64,000 bases of DNA, taken from the NCBI RefSeq assembly GCF_002934665.1, contig NZ_NIRS01000007.1:248001-312000 (forward strand). The letters run 5' to 3'. Position 1 is the stretch's first letter. Each line of letters opens with the position of its first letter. A program made the translations under genes and the position numbers. Below the pieces are notes generated by a model. That model was not told where the DNA came from and ran no database searches. It saw nothing but the letters and a program-made list of their open reading frames with translations. This document shows positions 35,344 to 43,815 of this stretch, one piece after another. The DNA is from Pseudomonas laurylsulfatiphila (lineage in GTDB: Bacteria; Pseudomonadota; Gammaproteobacteria; Pseudomonadales; Pseudomonadaceae).

Positions 35344-36894
35344 TTACTTCATCCCCAACCGCTTGGCCATTCGCCCCAGGTTCGCCCGATCCAAGCCTAG
35401 CTCACGGGCCGCGCTTGCCCAGTTGTTGTTATGCCGTTCCAGGCAGGCACCGATCATTTGACGCTGATATCGCTCGGTGGCCTCACGCAAATCGCCGATC
35501 GGCGCTTGAGTGACGGTGGCGACAGGTTGCTCGGCAGCGGTTTCAACGCTGGCGTTGGGCAAGTCCAGGTCGGCGGCGCTCAGGCTGAGAATCTTCGGCC
35601 GTTCCTTGCAATTGCCCAGGGCTTTCAAGGCGCTGCGGCCGATCAAATGTTCAAGCTCGCGCACGTTGCCGGGCCAGTCGTAGGCCAATAGCGCGGCCTG
35701 GGCGTCGCTGTTCAGGCGCAGGCTATTGAGGCCCATGCGCGAGCGGTTCTGCTCGAGGAAATAACCGCTGAGCAGCAGCACATCGCGCCCGCGATCGCGC
35801 AGGGCCGGCACCAGCAGCGGATAAACACTGAGGCGATGGTAGAAGTCGGCACGGTAACGACCGCTGCGCACTTCCTCTGCGAGGTCGCGGTTGGTCGCCG
35901 CGATCAGGCGCACGTCGACCTGATGCTCCTGGTCCGAACCCAGTCGCTGCAATTGACCGCTCTGCAACACGCGCAACAACTTGGCCTGCACGGTCAGCGA
36001 CAACTCACCGACTTCATCAAGAAACAGCGTGCCGCCATTGGCCAGCTCGAACTTGCCACGGCGGTCGTTCATCGCCCCGGTAAAGGCGCCGCGGACATGG
36101 CCGAACAACTCGCTTTCCACCAAGGTGTCGGGCAACGCGGCGCAGTTGAGGCTGATGATCGGTTTGTCGGCGCGGGGCGAGGCGGCATGGATGGCTTGGG
36201 CCACCAACTCCTTGCCGACCCCGGTTTCGCCGGTGATCAGCACGGTCAGGTCGCTGCCGCCCACCAGGCTGATTTCTTCGACCAGACGCTTGTGGGCCTT
36301 GCTCTGGCCAATCAACTCGCGATTCTGCTGGCCGCTGGCCTGGCGGTAGACCTCGGCGCGCTGATGCTCATCTTCGACCCGGTTGTTCAACCGCTCGATG
36401 CGCTCGGCGGCGTTGACCGTGGCGGCCGCGAGGCTGGCGAAGGCTTGCAGGGCATCCAGTTCGATCGGCTCGAAGCGCTCCGGATCGAGGGCGTCGAGGG
36501 TCAGCAGACCCCATGGGCGCTCGTCGATGAACAAAGGGCAACCCATGCAGTCGTGGACTTCCAGATGATCATCCAGGCCATCGACCAGACCGTCATAGGG
36601 ATCAGGCAAGTCGCTGTCGGCAGCGAAACGGGTCGGGCCGGGGCCGCTGAGCAGCGCTGCGAAACGCGGGTGCTCACTGACCTTGAAGCGCCGACCGAGG
36701 GTGTCGGTACTCAAGCCGTCGACGGCCAGTGGCACCAGCCATTCACCATCAAGGCGCAGCAGGGCGGCGGCATCGCACGGGAGCAGGGCGCGCATGGCCT
36801 CCAGCAGGCGGCGATAACGCTCGCCCTCGGGCAGTTCGCGGGACAGGTCGGAGACCAGGGGCAGCAAGGCGGTGAGCAGGGGTTTTGCAGTCAT
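35344..36894 (-). CDS. norR: NorR/FhpR-type nitric-oxide-responsive sigma54 activator
   Basis: 516 residues. N-terminal GAF domain (about 20-170) that in NorR holds a mononuclear iron sensing NO; AAA+ domain (about 190-420) with Walker A GETGVGKE, the sigma54-contact GAFTGA, and Walker B GTLFLDEVGE; Fis-type helix-turn-helix at the C-terminus (about 475-516: NNNWASAARELGLDRANLGRMAKRLGMK). Divergent from the flavohemoglobin gene, it is the FhpR arrangement of Pseudomonas. Three GT-N7-AC sites lie between the genes, one across its own start codon, suggesting autoregulation. Confidence 0.95.
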   Translation of the reverse strand: MTAKPLLTALLPLVSDLSRELPEGERYRRLLEAMRALLPCDAAALLRLDGEWLVPLAVDGLSTDTLGRRFKVSEHPRFAALLSGPGPTRFAADSDLPDPYDGLVDGLDDHLEVHDCMGCPLFIDERPWGLLTLDALDPERFEPIELDALQAFASLAAATVNAAERIERLNNRVEDEHQRAEVYRQASGQQNRELIGQSKAHKRLVEEISLVGGSDLTVLITGETGVGKELVAQAIHAASPRADKPIISLNCAALPDTLVESELFGHVRGAFTGAMNDRRGKFELANGGTLFLDEVGELSLTVQAKLLRVLQSGQLQRLGSDQEHQVDVRLIAATNRDLAEEVRSGRYRADFYHRLSVYPLLVPALRDRGRDVLLLSGYFLEQNRSRMGLNSLRLNSDAQAALLAYDWPGNVRELEHLIGRSALKALGNCKERPKILSLSAADLDLPNASVETAAEQPVATVTQAPIGDLREATERYQRQMIGACLERHNNNWASAARELGLDRANLGRMAKRLGMK

Positions 36895-36945
36895 AGTGAC
36901 TCCATGTAGTCGATATGACTATAAAGCAGACAGTGTCGAAATGAC
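36890..36945. promoter_or_regulatory. Three NorR-type enhancer sites (GT-N7-AC)
   Basis: GTCATAGTGAC at 36890-36900 (covering the norR start codon), GTCGATATGAC at 36909-36919 and GTCGAAATGAC at 36935-36945. Three such sites upstream of a sigma54 promoter are the known NorR arrangement. Confidence 0.85.
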
Positions 36946-36986
36946 TATTACGTTATTAAAGTATTGATTTTTAACGATTAAATAGT

Positions 36987-37001
36987 TGGCACGAAAGCTG
37001 A
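36987..37001 (+). promoter_or_regulatory. Candidate sigma54 promoter of hmp
   Basis: TTGGCACGAAAGCTGAT: the -24 element TGGCACG is perfect, but the -12 element reads CTGA instead of TTGC. It lies 50 bp before the ATG and just downstream of the enhancer sites. The imperfect -12 leaves some doubt. Confidence 0.6.
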
Positions 37002-37050
37002 TACGCACAGGGTAATCCGTTAGCAATCCAAGAAGACCAGGAGTCACCTT

Positions 37051-38232
37051 ATGCTGAGCGCTCAAGACCGTGCCATCGTCAAATCCACCGTGCCGCTGCT
37101 CGAAAGCGGTGGTGAGGCGCTGATCACGCACTTCTACCGCATGATGCTCTCCGAATACCCGGAAGTCCGCCCGCTGTTCAACCAGGCCCACCAGGCCAGC
37201 GGTGACCAGCCGCGTGCCTTGGCCAACGGCGTATTGATGTACGCGCGCCATATCGACCAGCTCGACCAGTTGGGCGACCTGGTGGCCAAGATCATCAACA
37301 AGCACGTGGCCCTGCAGATCCTGCCTGAGCACTATCCGATTGTCGGCAGCTGCCTGCTGCGGGCCATCGCGGAAGTGTTGGGCGAAGAGATCGCCACCCC
37401 TGAAGTGATCGCGGCCTGGGGCGCGGCCTACGGCCAACTGGCGGACATCCTGATCGGTGCCGAAGCCAGCGTTTACGACCAAAAAGAACAGGCCCACGGC
37501 GGCTGGCGCGGGGCGCGGGAATTCATCGTGGTGGACAAGGTCGAGGAGAGCGCCGAGATCACTTCGTTCTACTTCGAACCGGCGGACAAAGGCCCTATCC
37601 TGGCCGCAGAACCCGGCCAGTACATCGGCATGAAACTGATCCTCGACGGTGAAGAGGTCCGTCGTAACTACTCGCTGTCGGCGCTGGCGAACAAAGGCCA
37701 GTACCGCATCAGCGTCAAGCGTGAAGCCGGTGGTCGCGCGTCCAACTACCTGCATGACCAGATGCATGTCGGCGACAGCATCCAGTTGTTCCCGCCATCG
37801 GGCGAGTTCACCTTGACCGCCAGCGACAAACCATTGGTACTGATCAGCGGCGGCGTCGGCATCACCCCGACACTGGCGATGCTCGAAGCCGCGCTGGAAA
37901 CTCAGCGGCCAGTGCATTTCATCCACTGCGCGCGCAACGGCAGCGTCCATGCCTTCCGCGACTGGATCGATGGCCTGGCCGAACGTCATCCGCAACTCAA
38001 GCGCTTCTACTGCTATTCCGAGGACGACGGCGTGAGCCCGGCGGCGCACAAGGTCGGTTTGTTGAGCCAGCAGCAGTTGAATGCATGGCTGCCGGAGCAG
38101 CGTGACCTGGATGTTTACTTCCTGGGGCCGAAAGGCTTCATGGCGTCCATCAAGCGCCATCTCAAGGCACTGGGTGTGCCGGAGAAGCAAAGCCGCTATG
38201 AGTTCTTCGGGCCGGCAGCGGCGCTGGAGTAA
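37051..38232 (+). CDS. hmp: Flavohemoglobin, nitric oxide dioxygenase
   Basis: 393 residues. Globin domain 1-140 (MLSAQDRAIVKSTVPLLESGGEALITHFYRMM; proximal His in YARHIDQLDQLG region), FAD domain 150-255 (RNYSLSA flavin motif), NAD domain 260-393 (LISGGVGITPTLAML, EVVYFLGPKGFM-like end). The enzyme turns NO plus O2 into nitrate using NAD(P)H, protecting cytochromes. Divergent from norR, a classical NO stress response unit; named fhp in P. aeruginosa. Confidence 0.97.
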   Translation: MLSAQDRAIVKSTVPLLESGGEALITHFYRMMLSEYPEVRPLFNQAHQASGDQPRALANGVLMYARHIDQLDQLGDLVAKIINKHVALQILPEHYPIVGSCLLRAIAEVLGEEIATPEVIAAWGAAYGQLADILIGAEASVYDQKEQAHGGWRGAREFIVVDKVEESAEITSFYFEPADKGPILAAEPGQYIGMKLILDGEEVRRNYSLSALANKGQYRISVKREAGGRASNYLHDQMHVGDSIQLFPPSGEFTLTASDKPLVLISGGVGITPTLAMLEAALETQRPVHFIHCARNGSVHAFRDWIDGLAERHPQLKRFYCYSEDDGVSPAAHKVGLLSQQQLNAWLPEQRDLDVYFLGPKGFMASIKRHLKALGVPEKQSRYEFFGPAAALE

Positions 38233-38270
38233 GCGGTTGGCGCGGTGAGCCAGCCTCACCGCGTCGCCTT

Positions 38271-38345
38271 CATCGCGAGCAGGCTCGCTCCCACATTGGT
38301 TCGCGTCGTATGCAGACCAAATTGTGGGAGCGAGCCTGCTCGCGA
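38271..38345. repeat. REP inverted repeat
   Basis: ATCGCGAGCAGGCTCGCTCCCACA and TGTGGGAGCGAGCCTGCTCGCGA enclose a 27 bp loop, between hmp and dsbB. Confidence 0.85.
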
Positions 38346-38507
38346 ATGCCGCACTGCGGTCCTGAATTGAAAAAACGCTCGAAAGTTAATCCCTCCTTAA
38401 CCGCCTTGTCGTCTATTCCCCCCGAATCCCCCGGACATGCTCCAGACTCTCAAAGGTCCGGGCCAGCGTGTAGACTGGCGGGCACTCGAATCTTGAAGGG
38501 AAACGCG

Positions 38508-39017
38508 ATGAGCGATGAATCCATGCGGTTGGGGCGTGAACGGCGCTACCTGGTGTTGTTGGGCATCATTTGCCTGGCGTTGATCGGCGGCGCGCTGTAC
38601 ATGCAAATTGTCCTGGGCGAGGCGCCTTGCCCGCTGTGCATCCTGCAACGTTATGCGTTGCTGCTGATTGCGATCTTCGCCTTCATCGGCGCGGCCATGC
38701 GCAACCGTCGCAGCATCACGGTGTTCGAAACCCTGGTGGTGATCTGTGCACTGGCAGGCGCAGGCGTTGCCGGGCACCACGTCTATACGCAGTTCTATCC
38801 GGCGGTCAGCTGCGGCATCGATGTGCTGCAACCGATTGTCGATGACTTGCCGCTGGCGAAGATCTTCCCGCTGGGTTTCCAGGTCGATGGTTTCTGCTCC
38901 ACGCCATACCCGCCGATCCTCGGTTTGTCGCTGGCGCAGTGGGCGCTGGTGGCGTTCGTACTGATCGTGGTGCTGGTGCCGCTGTTGACGTCGCGTAACC
39001 GCAAAGCGCTGCGCTGA
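38508..39017 (+). CDS. dsbB: Disulfide bond formation protein DsbB
   Basis: 169 residues from ATG 38508, preceded by GAAGGGAAAC; the long in-frame opening before it overlaps the REP and was rejected. Four membrane helices with the essential cysteine pairs C41/C44 (PCPLC) in the first periplasmic loop and C102/C130 in the second. DsbB re-oxidises DsbA and passes electrons to quinone. It sits directly upstream of the cyo operon, a functional fit since both draw on ubiquinone. A strong terminator follows. Confidence 0.95.
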   Translation: MSDESMRLGRERRYLVLLGIICLALIGGALYMQIVLGEAPCPLCILQRYALLLIAIFAFIGAAMRNRRSITVFETLVVICALAGAGVAGHHVYTQFYPAVSCGIDVLQPIVDDLPLAKIFPLGFQVDGFCSTPYPPILGLSLAQWALVAFVLIVVLVPLLTSRNRKALR

Positions 39018-39045
39018 GGTCATCTGCCGCCACACATTGTCGGAC

Positions 39046-39087
39046 AAAAAAGCCCCGTTCCTTGCAGAGAGGAACGGGGCTTTTTTT
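39046..39087 (+). terminator. Rho-independent terminator of dsbB
   Basis: AGCCCCGTTCC ... GGAACGGGGCT followed by TTTTTT, with matching A run on the other side so it may act in both directions. Confidence 0.95.
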
Positions 39088-39412
39088 GTGGTGAGCGGCG
39101 CATTCCAGAGACCAGGTAAAAAGGCCGTGATGTGGGGCAGCCAAGGGTGCGACACATGTGCGACATGTTGTCACAGAGTCAGTGTCGCAGGGCGTTCATG
39201 GAAGCCGGATTGGCACATGGAATCGTAACGAAATTGGGCTGTTTTGCAGGCTCCCGGTTTTTTCCGTTCCGAACCCGAACAGGCAGTTTTAACAGGGCCT
39301 GGCGAATGGCCGGAGTCCCCGTCATACCGGGCCTCTGGCAGGATCAAGGGCAGCAGGGAGGCCCCCGATACTGTCTGAACTGTGGGCGGAAGACCTACTT
39401 ATTTTGGTGTTT

Positions 39413-39426
39413 TTGTTGAGAATCAA
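39413..39426. promoter_or_regulatory. ANR/FNR-box-like site upstream of cyo
   Basis: TTGTTGAGAATCAA matches the ANR consensus TTGAT-N4-ATCAA in 9 of 10 fixed positions. The cyo operon is known to be repressed by ANR at low oxygen in Pseudomonas; the distance to cyoA (430 bp) fits only if the promoter is far upstream. Confidence 0.5.
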
Positions 39427-39568
39427 TTTCGATAAGATGCGCCACTTTTGCGAAAACGGTGAATGATTGTTGCCGGTTCGGATAAAAATTATTTCGGGAT
39501 GAGACATGGTTTATAAAACGCTACATATCTACAATCGCCCGCACTGAATTCCCGACGCTGCTCAAATC

Positions 39569-39757
39569 TTAACCAGGTATGAGCAGAAACAGGGTGTCGA
39601 GAGGTCTGGTGGCTTCATGCGATGCCCAGGTGTCGGAGCCTCCAACTACCCGCACCAAATGGAATTGGTCTGTAACAAGGCCTTTGACCACGAATTCGAA
39701 TAAGAACTCACCGCAGGCCCGGGATTTGTCGTACAGCGTCTGACGCACGACGGGCAT
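39569..39757 (-). CDS. Possible small protein (62 aa), uncertain
   Basis: Minus-strand frame from ATG at 39755-39757 (MPVVRQTLYDKSRACGEF) to stop at 39569, with AATAAGGGC upstream. The amino-acid composition looks coding rather than random (no low-complexity, ending GGSDTWASHEATRPLDTLFL), and codon third positions are mostly G/C. It could be a real small gene or the remnant of a longer one. No homologue recognised; it lies antisense to the probable cyo leader. Confidence 0.4.
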   Translation of the reverse strand: MPVVRQTLYDKSRACGEFLFEFVVKGLVTDQFHLVRVVGGSDTWASHEATRPLDTLFLLIPG

Positions 39758-39856
39758 GCCCTTATTCAATCCAAGAAAAATGCCAACCCTTGGCAGGGTG
39801 AAGTGTTGGCGATCAAAACCCAACTGCATTGCGCAAGCTGCTTTAGAGGTCGTGAG

Positions 39857-40792
39857 ATGAGTAAAAACAGGTACCCCAGACTACTAGGCTTATTGCCGCT
39901 GATCGGCACGTTGTTGCTGTCAGGCTGCAACATGACCTTGCTCAATCCCAAGGGCCAGGTCGGTCTGGACGAGCGAAACCTGATCATCACCGCAACGCTG
40001 CTGATGCTGTTGGTCGTGATTCCGGTCATCGTCATGACCTTCCTGTTCGCCTGGAAATACCGCGCGTCCAACACCAACGCCACCTACACCCCGAAATGGA
40101 ACCACTCCACCAAGATCGAGATCGCGGTGTGGGCCGTTCCAGTGCTGATCATCATTGCCCTGGGTTACGTCACCTACAAGTCGACCCACGCTCTGGACCC
40201 GTACAAGCCGCTGGAATCGGACGTGAAGCCGGTGACCATCGAAGTGGTCGCGCTGGACTGGAAGTGGCTGTTCATCTACCCGGAACAAGGCATCGCCACG
40301 GTCAACAAGATCGTGTTCCCGGCGCACACCCCGATCAACTTCCGCATTACCTCTGACGCCGTGATGAACTCGTTCTTCATCCCTGCGCTGGGTGGCCAGA
40401 TCTACGCGATGGCGGGCATGCAGACCAAGCTGCACCTGATCGCCAACGAAAACGCTGAAATGGACGGTATCTCCGCCAACTACAGCGGCGCTGGTTTCAC
40501 CGGCATGAAATTCAAAGCGATCGCAACTTCCCAGGAAGATTTCGACGCCTGGGTAAGTGAAGTCAAAAAGGCACCTAAACAGCTTGAACAAGCTGAATAC
40601 GCAGCCCTTGCCAAGCCAAGCCAGAACAACCCAGTCGAGCTCTACTCCTCGGTGACGCCGAACCTGTTCCAGACCATCGTCGACAAGTACGAAGGCATGA
40701 AACCGGGTCCTAAGGTGCACCACGAGAAGAAAGAGAAAGAAGTGGCCGCTACGGACATGAACTCGCATTCAGCTGCCGGGGCAGAGGAGTAA
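39857..40792 (+). CDS. cyoA: Cytochrome bo3 ubiquinol oxidase subunit II
   Basis: 311 residues from ATG 39857. Lipoprotein signal with lipobox LLSGC (Cys24), two transmembrane helices (about 45-67 and 88-108), then the periplasmic cupredoxin-like COX2 domain (about 125-230; VALDWKWLFIYPEQGIATVN, PINFRITSDAVMNSFFIPALGGQIYAMAGM). The CuA ligands of cytochrome c oxidases are absent, as expected of a quinol oxidase. First gene of cyoABCDE. Confidence 0.97.
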   Translation: MSKNRYPRLLGLLPLIGTLLLSGCNMTLLNPKGQVGLDERNLIITATLLMLLVVIPVIVMTFLFAWKYRASNTNATYTPKWNHSTKIEIAVWAVPVLIIIALGYVTYKSTHALDPYKPLESDVKPVTIEVVALDWKWLFIYPEQGIATVNKIVFPAHTPINFRITSDAVMNSFFIPALGGQIYAMAGMQTKLHLIANENAEMDGISANYSGAGFTGMKFKAIATSQEDFDAWVSEVKKAPKQLEQAEYAALAKPSQNNPVELYSSVTPNLFQTIVDKYEGMKPGPKVHHEKKEKEVAATDMNSHSAAGAEE

Positions 40793-40795
40793 ACG

Positions 40796-42826
40796 ATGTT
40801 TGGTAAATTAAGTTGGGAAGCGATCCCGTTCCACGAGCCGATCGTCATGGTGACCATCTCCATGATCGCGCTCGGTGGTCTGGCGTTGTTCGCTGCAATC
40901 ACCTACTTCAAGAAGTGGACCTACCTGTGGACCGAGTGGTTGACGTCGGTCGACCACAAGAAAATCGGCGTGATGTACATCATCGTCGCCATGGTCATGC
41001 TGCTGCGCGGCTTTGCCGACGCCATCATGATGCGTACCCAGCTGGCCATGGCCACCGAGGGTTCGCCTGGCTACCTGCCACCTGAACACTATGACCAGAT
41101 CTTCACCGCCCACGGTGTGATCATGATCATCTTCATGGCGATGCCATTCTTCACCGGCCTGATGAACCTTGCAGTGCCGCTGCAGATCGGCGCGCGTGAC
41201 GTTGCCTTCCCGTTCCTGAACTCCCTGAGCTTCTGGCTGCTGGTTTCCGGCGTGGTACTGATCAACCTGTCCCTGGGCGTCGGCGAATTCGCCAAGACCG
41301 GCTGGGTTGCCTATCCGCCGCTGTCGGGCCTGCAATACAGCCCTGGCGTGGGGATGGACTACTACATCTGGGCGCTACAGCTATCGGGCCTGGGTACGAC
41401 ACTGACGGGGGTCAACTTCCTGGCCACCGTGCTGAAAATGCGTACCCCTGGCATGAAGCTGATGGACATGCCGATCTTCACCTGGACCTGCACCTGGGCC
41501 AACGTCCTGATCGTGGCTTCGTTCCCGATCCTGACCGCTACCCTGGCACTGCTGACCCTCGACCGTTACATGGATTTCCACATTTTCACCAATGAACTTG
41601 GTGGCAATCCGATGATGTACGTGAACCTGTTCTGGGCCTGGGGTCACCCTGAGGTGTACATCCTGATCCTGCCGGCGTTCGGTATCTTCTCCGAAGTCAT
41701 CTCGACCTTCACCGGCAAGAAACTGTTCGGCCACCACTCGATGATCTACGCATCGGGCGCGATCTCGATCCTGGGCTTCATGGTTTGGCTGCACCACTTC
41801 TTCACCATGGGTTCGGGGGCCAGCGTCAACGCCTTCTTCGGTCTGGCGACAATGCTGATTTCCATCCCGACGGGTGTGAAACTGTTCAACTGGCTGTTCA
41901 CCATCTACCAGGGCCGTCTGCGTTTCACCAGCCAGGTGCTGTGGACCTTGGGCTTCATGGTGACCTTCGCCATCGGCGGCATGACCGGCGTACTGCTGGC
42001 CATCCCGGGTGCTGACTTCGTTCTGCACAACAGCCTGTTCGTGATCGCGCACTTCCACAACGTGATCATCGGCGGTGCGGTATTCGGTTACATCGCCGGT
42101 TTCGGCTTCTACTTCCCTAAAGCGTTCGGCTTCAAGCTGCACGAAGGTTGGGGCAAGGCTGCATTCTGGTTCTGGATCTCGGGCTTCTTCGTCGCGTTCA
42201 TGCCGCTCTATGCACTGGGCTTCATGGGCATGACCCGTCGTCTGAACGCCACCACCAACCCTGAGTGGGTGCCGTACCTGTACGTCGCCATGTTCGGTGC
42301 GGTGATGATCGCCGTGGGTATCGCTTGCCAGCTGATCCAGCTGTACGTCAGCGTGCGTGACCGCAACAAGCCGGAAAACATGTGCGAACACGGCGACCCG
42401 TGGAATGCACACACCCTGGAATGGTCGACCTCGTCGCCACCTCCGTTCTACAACTTCGCCGTGCTGCCTAAAGCCGACGTTGTCGACCCGTTCACCGAAG
42501 CCAAGGAAAACGGCACCGCGTACAAGGTTCCGACCAAGTACGAGCCGATCCACATGCCAAACAACACCGCGACCGGTGTGGTGATGGGCGCGCTGTTGAC
42601 CGTGTTCGGTTTTGCGATGATCTGGCACATCTGGTGGCTGGCAATCGCGAGCCTGGCAGGCACCGTGATCTACTTCGCGATCCACGCGGCCCGTGATGAT
42701 CAAGGCTATATGGTGCCGGTCGACGTGATCGAGCGCATCGAAGCCGAGCAGCACAAGCGTCTGGTTGCGGCAGGGAAAATCCCGGCCACCGCCACCCGTG
42801 TTGAAACCTCGTTGGAACAGGCTTAA
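40796..42826 (+). CDS. cyoB: Cytochrome bo3 ubiquinol oxidase subunit I
   Basis: 676 residues, 15 hydrophobic helices. Haem and CuB ligands are in GVIMIIFMAMPFFTGLMNL (with preceding IFTAHG), WAWGHPEVYILILPAFGI (His-Tyr crosslink), VWLHHFFTMG and FVIAHFHNVIIGG. The N-terminal HEPIVMVTISMI and quinol-binding features match CyoB. It reduces O2 to water and pumps protons across the inner membrane. The gene starts 3 bp after cyoA. Confidence 0.98.
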   Translation: MFGKLSWEAIPFHEPIVMVTISMIALGGLALFAAITYFKKWTYLWTEWLTSVDHKKIGVMYIIVAMVMLLRGFADAIMMRTQLAMATEGSPGYLPPEHYDQIFTAHGVIMIIFMAMPFFTGLMNLAVPLQIGARDVAFPFLNSLSFWLLVSGVVLINLSLGVGEFAKTGWVAYPPLSGLQYSPGVGMDYYIWALQLSGLGTTLTGVNFLATVLKMRTPGMKLMDMPIFTWTCTWANVLIVASFPILTATLALLTLDRYMDFHIFTNELGGNPMMYVNLFWAWGHPEVYILILPAFGIFSEVISTFTGKKLFGHHSMIYASGAISILGFMVWLHHFFTMGSGASVNAFFGLATMLISIPTGVKLFNWLFTIYQGRLRFTSQVLWTLGFMVTFAIGGMTGVLLAIPGADFVLHNSLFVIAHFHNVIIGGAVFGYIAGFGFYFPKAFGFKLHEGWGKAAFWFWISGFFVAFMPLYALGFMGMTRRLNATTNPEWVPYLYVAMFGAVMIAVGIACQLIQLYVSVRDRNKPENMCEHGDPWNAHTLEWSTSSPPPFYNFAVLPKADVVDPFTEAKENGTAYKVPTKYEPIHMPNNTATGVVMGALLTVFGFAMIWHIWWLAIASLAGTVIYFAIHAARDDQGYMVPVDVIERIEAEQHKRLVAAGKIPATATRVETSLEQA

Positions 42827-42829
42827 ACC

Positions 42830-43456
42830 ATGTCGAACTTAGTGACCAATGCTGGACACACCCATGTCGATGGACATGGGCATGATGACCATCACCACGA
42901 CTCGGGCGAGATGACCGTATACGGTTTCTGGCTCTACCTGATGACCGACTGCATTCTGTTTGCGTCGATCTTCGCGGCGTACGCGGTACTGGTTAACAAC
43001 GTAGCGGGTGGCCCGTCGGGCCACGACATCTTCGAACTGCCATACGTACTGGGCGAAACCGCTCTGCTGCTGTTGAGTTCGATCACCTACGGCTTCGCCA
43101 TGCTGGCGTTCTTCCGTGGCAACAAGAAGCAGGTCCTGGGCTGGCTGGCCATGACCTTCCTGTTCGGTGCCGGCTTCATCGGCATGGAGATCAACGAGTT
43201 CCACATGCTGATCTCCGAAGGCTACGGCCCGAACCGCAGCGGCTTCCTGTCCGGGTTCTTCACCCTGGTCGGCACCCACGGTCTGCACGTGACCAGCGGT
43301 CTGATCTGGATGGCGATCATGATGTACCAGGTGCAGAAAAAGGGCCTGACGGCGACCAACAAGACCCGTCTGAGCTGCCTGAGCCTGTTCTGGCACTTCC
43401 TGGACGTAGTGTGGATCTGCGTATTCACCGTTGTTTATCTGATGGGGACTATGTAA
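42830..43456 (+). CDS. cyoC: Cytochrome bo3 ubiquinol oxidase subunit III
   Basis: 208 residues, five membrane helices, preceded by a histidine-rich N-terminus (HTHVDGHGHDDHHHDSGE) which is a common feature in pseudomonads. The COX3 signature is FTLVGTHGLHVTSGLIWM and LFWHFLDVVWICVFTVVYLMG. Supports the stability of the oxidase. Starts 3 bp after cyoB. Confidence 0.97.
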   Translation: MSNLVTNAGHTHVDGHGHDDHHHDSGEMTVYGFWLYLMTDCILFASIFAAYAVLVNNVAGGPSGHDIFELPYVLGETALLLLSSITYGFAMLAFFRGNKKQVLGWLAMTFLFGAGFIGMEINEFHMLISEGYGPNRSGFLSGFFTLVGTHGLHVTSGLIWMAIMMYQVQKKGLTATNKTRLSCLSLFWHFLDVVWICVFTVVYLMGTM

Positions 43457-43804
43457 ATGGCTAACGCAGCTCATTCCCACAATGGCCATGACAGCCACGA
43501 CGCCGGACACGGCAGCGTCAAGTCCTACGCCATCGGCTTCATCCTGTCGGTGATCCTGACCCTGATCCCGTTCGGTCTGGTGATGTACCCGACGCTGCCG
43601 AAGTCGATCACCCTGATGATCGTCGTCGCGTTCGCAGTTATCCAGGTGCTGGTGCACCTGGTGTACTTCCTGCACCTGGACCGTTCGGCCGCGCAGCGTA
43701 ACAACGTGATTGCGTTTGTCTTTGCCGCGATCGTGATTGTCCTGCTGGTTGGCTTGTCGCTGTGGATCATGTTCAGCATCCACACGTTCATGATGGCGAA
43801 GTGA
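43457..43804 (+). CDS. cyoD: Cytochrome bo3 ubiquinol oxidase subunit IV
   Basis: 115 residues, three membrane helices (about 25-45, 52-72, 84-105) after a His-rich start (HSHNGHDSHDAGHGS). The sequence YAIGFILSVILTLIPFGLVM and VQVLVHLVYFLHLD is typical of CyoD. The ATG directly abuts the cyoC stop. Confidence 0.96.
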   Translation: MANAAHSHNGHDSHDAGHGSVKSYAIGFILSVILTLIPFGLVMYPTLPKSITLMIVVAFAVIQVLVHLVYFLHLDRSAAQRNNVIAFVFAAIVIVLLVGLSLWIMFSIHTFMMAK

Positions 43805-43815
43805 GGTAGATCCGC

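Larger units (their letters stand above)
39088..39856. other. Long cyo leader region
   Basis: This 770 bp stretch between dsbB and cyoA holds no confident gene. It contains an ANR-box-like site (39413-39426), a run of A/T-rich sequence around 39400-39550 where a promoter is most likely, a possible small minus-strand gene (39569-39757), and a short hairpin TGCCAACCC...TTGGCA near 39781-39797. The cyo transcript leader may therefore be several hundred bases long. Confidence 0.5.

Noticed and set aside
36919..38259. Minus-strand frame of 446 codons opposite hmp
   Set aside because: Antisense artefact of the flavohemoglobin gene; no family features.
39411..39440. Fur box in the cyo leader
   Set aside because: The A/T-rich stretch GAGAATCAATTTCGATAAG matches only part of the consensus; the ANR-box reading fits better with known cyo control.
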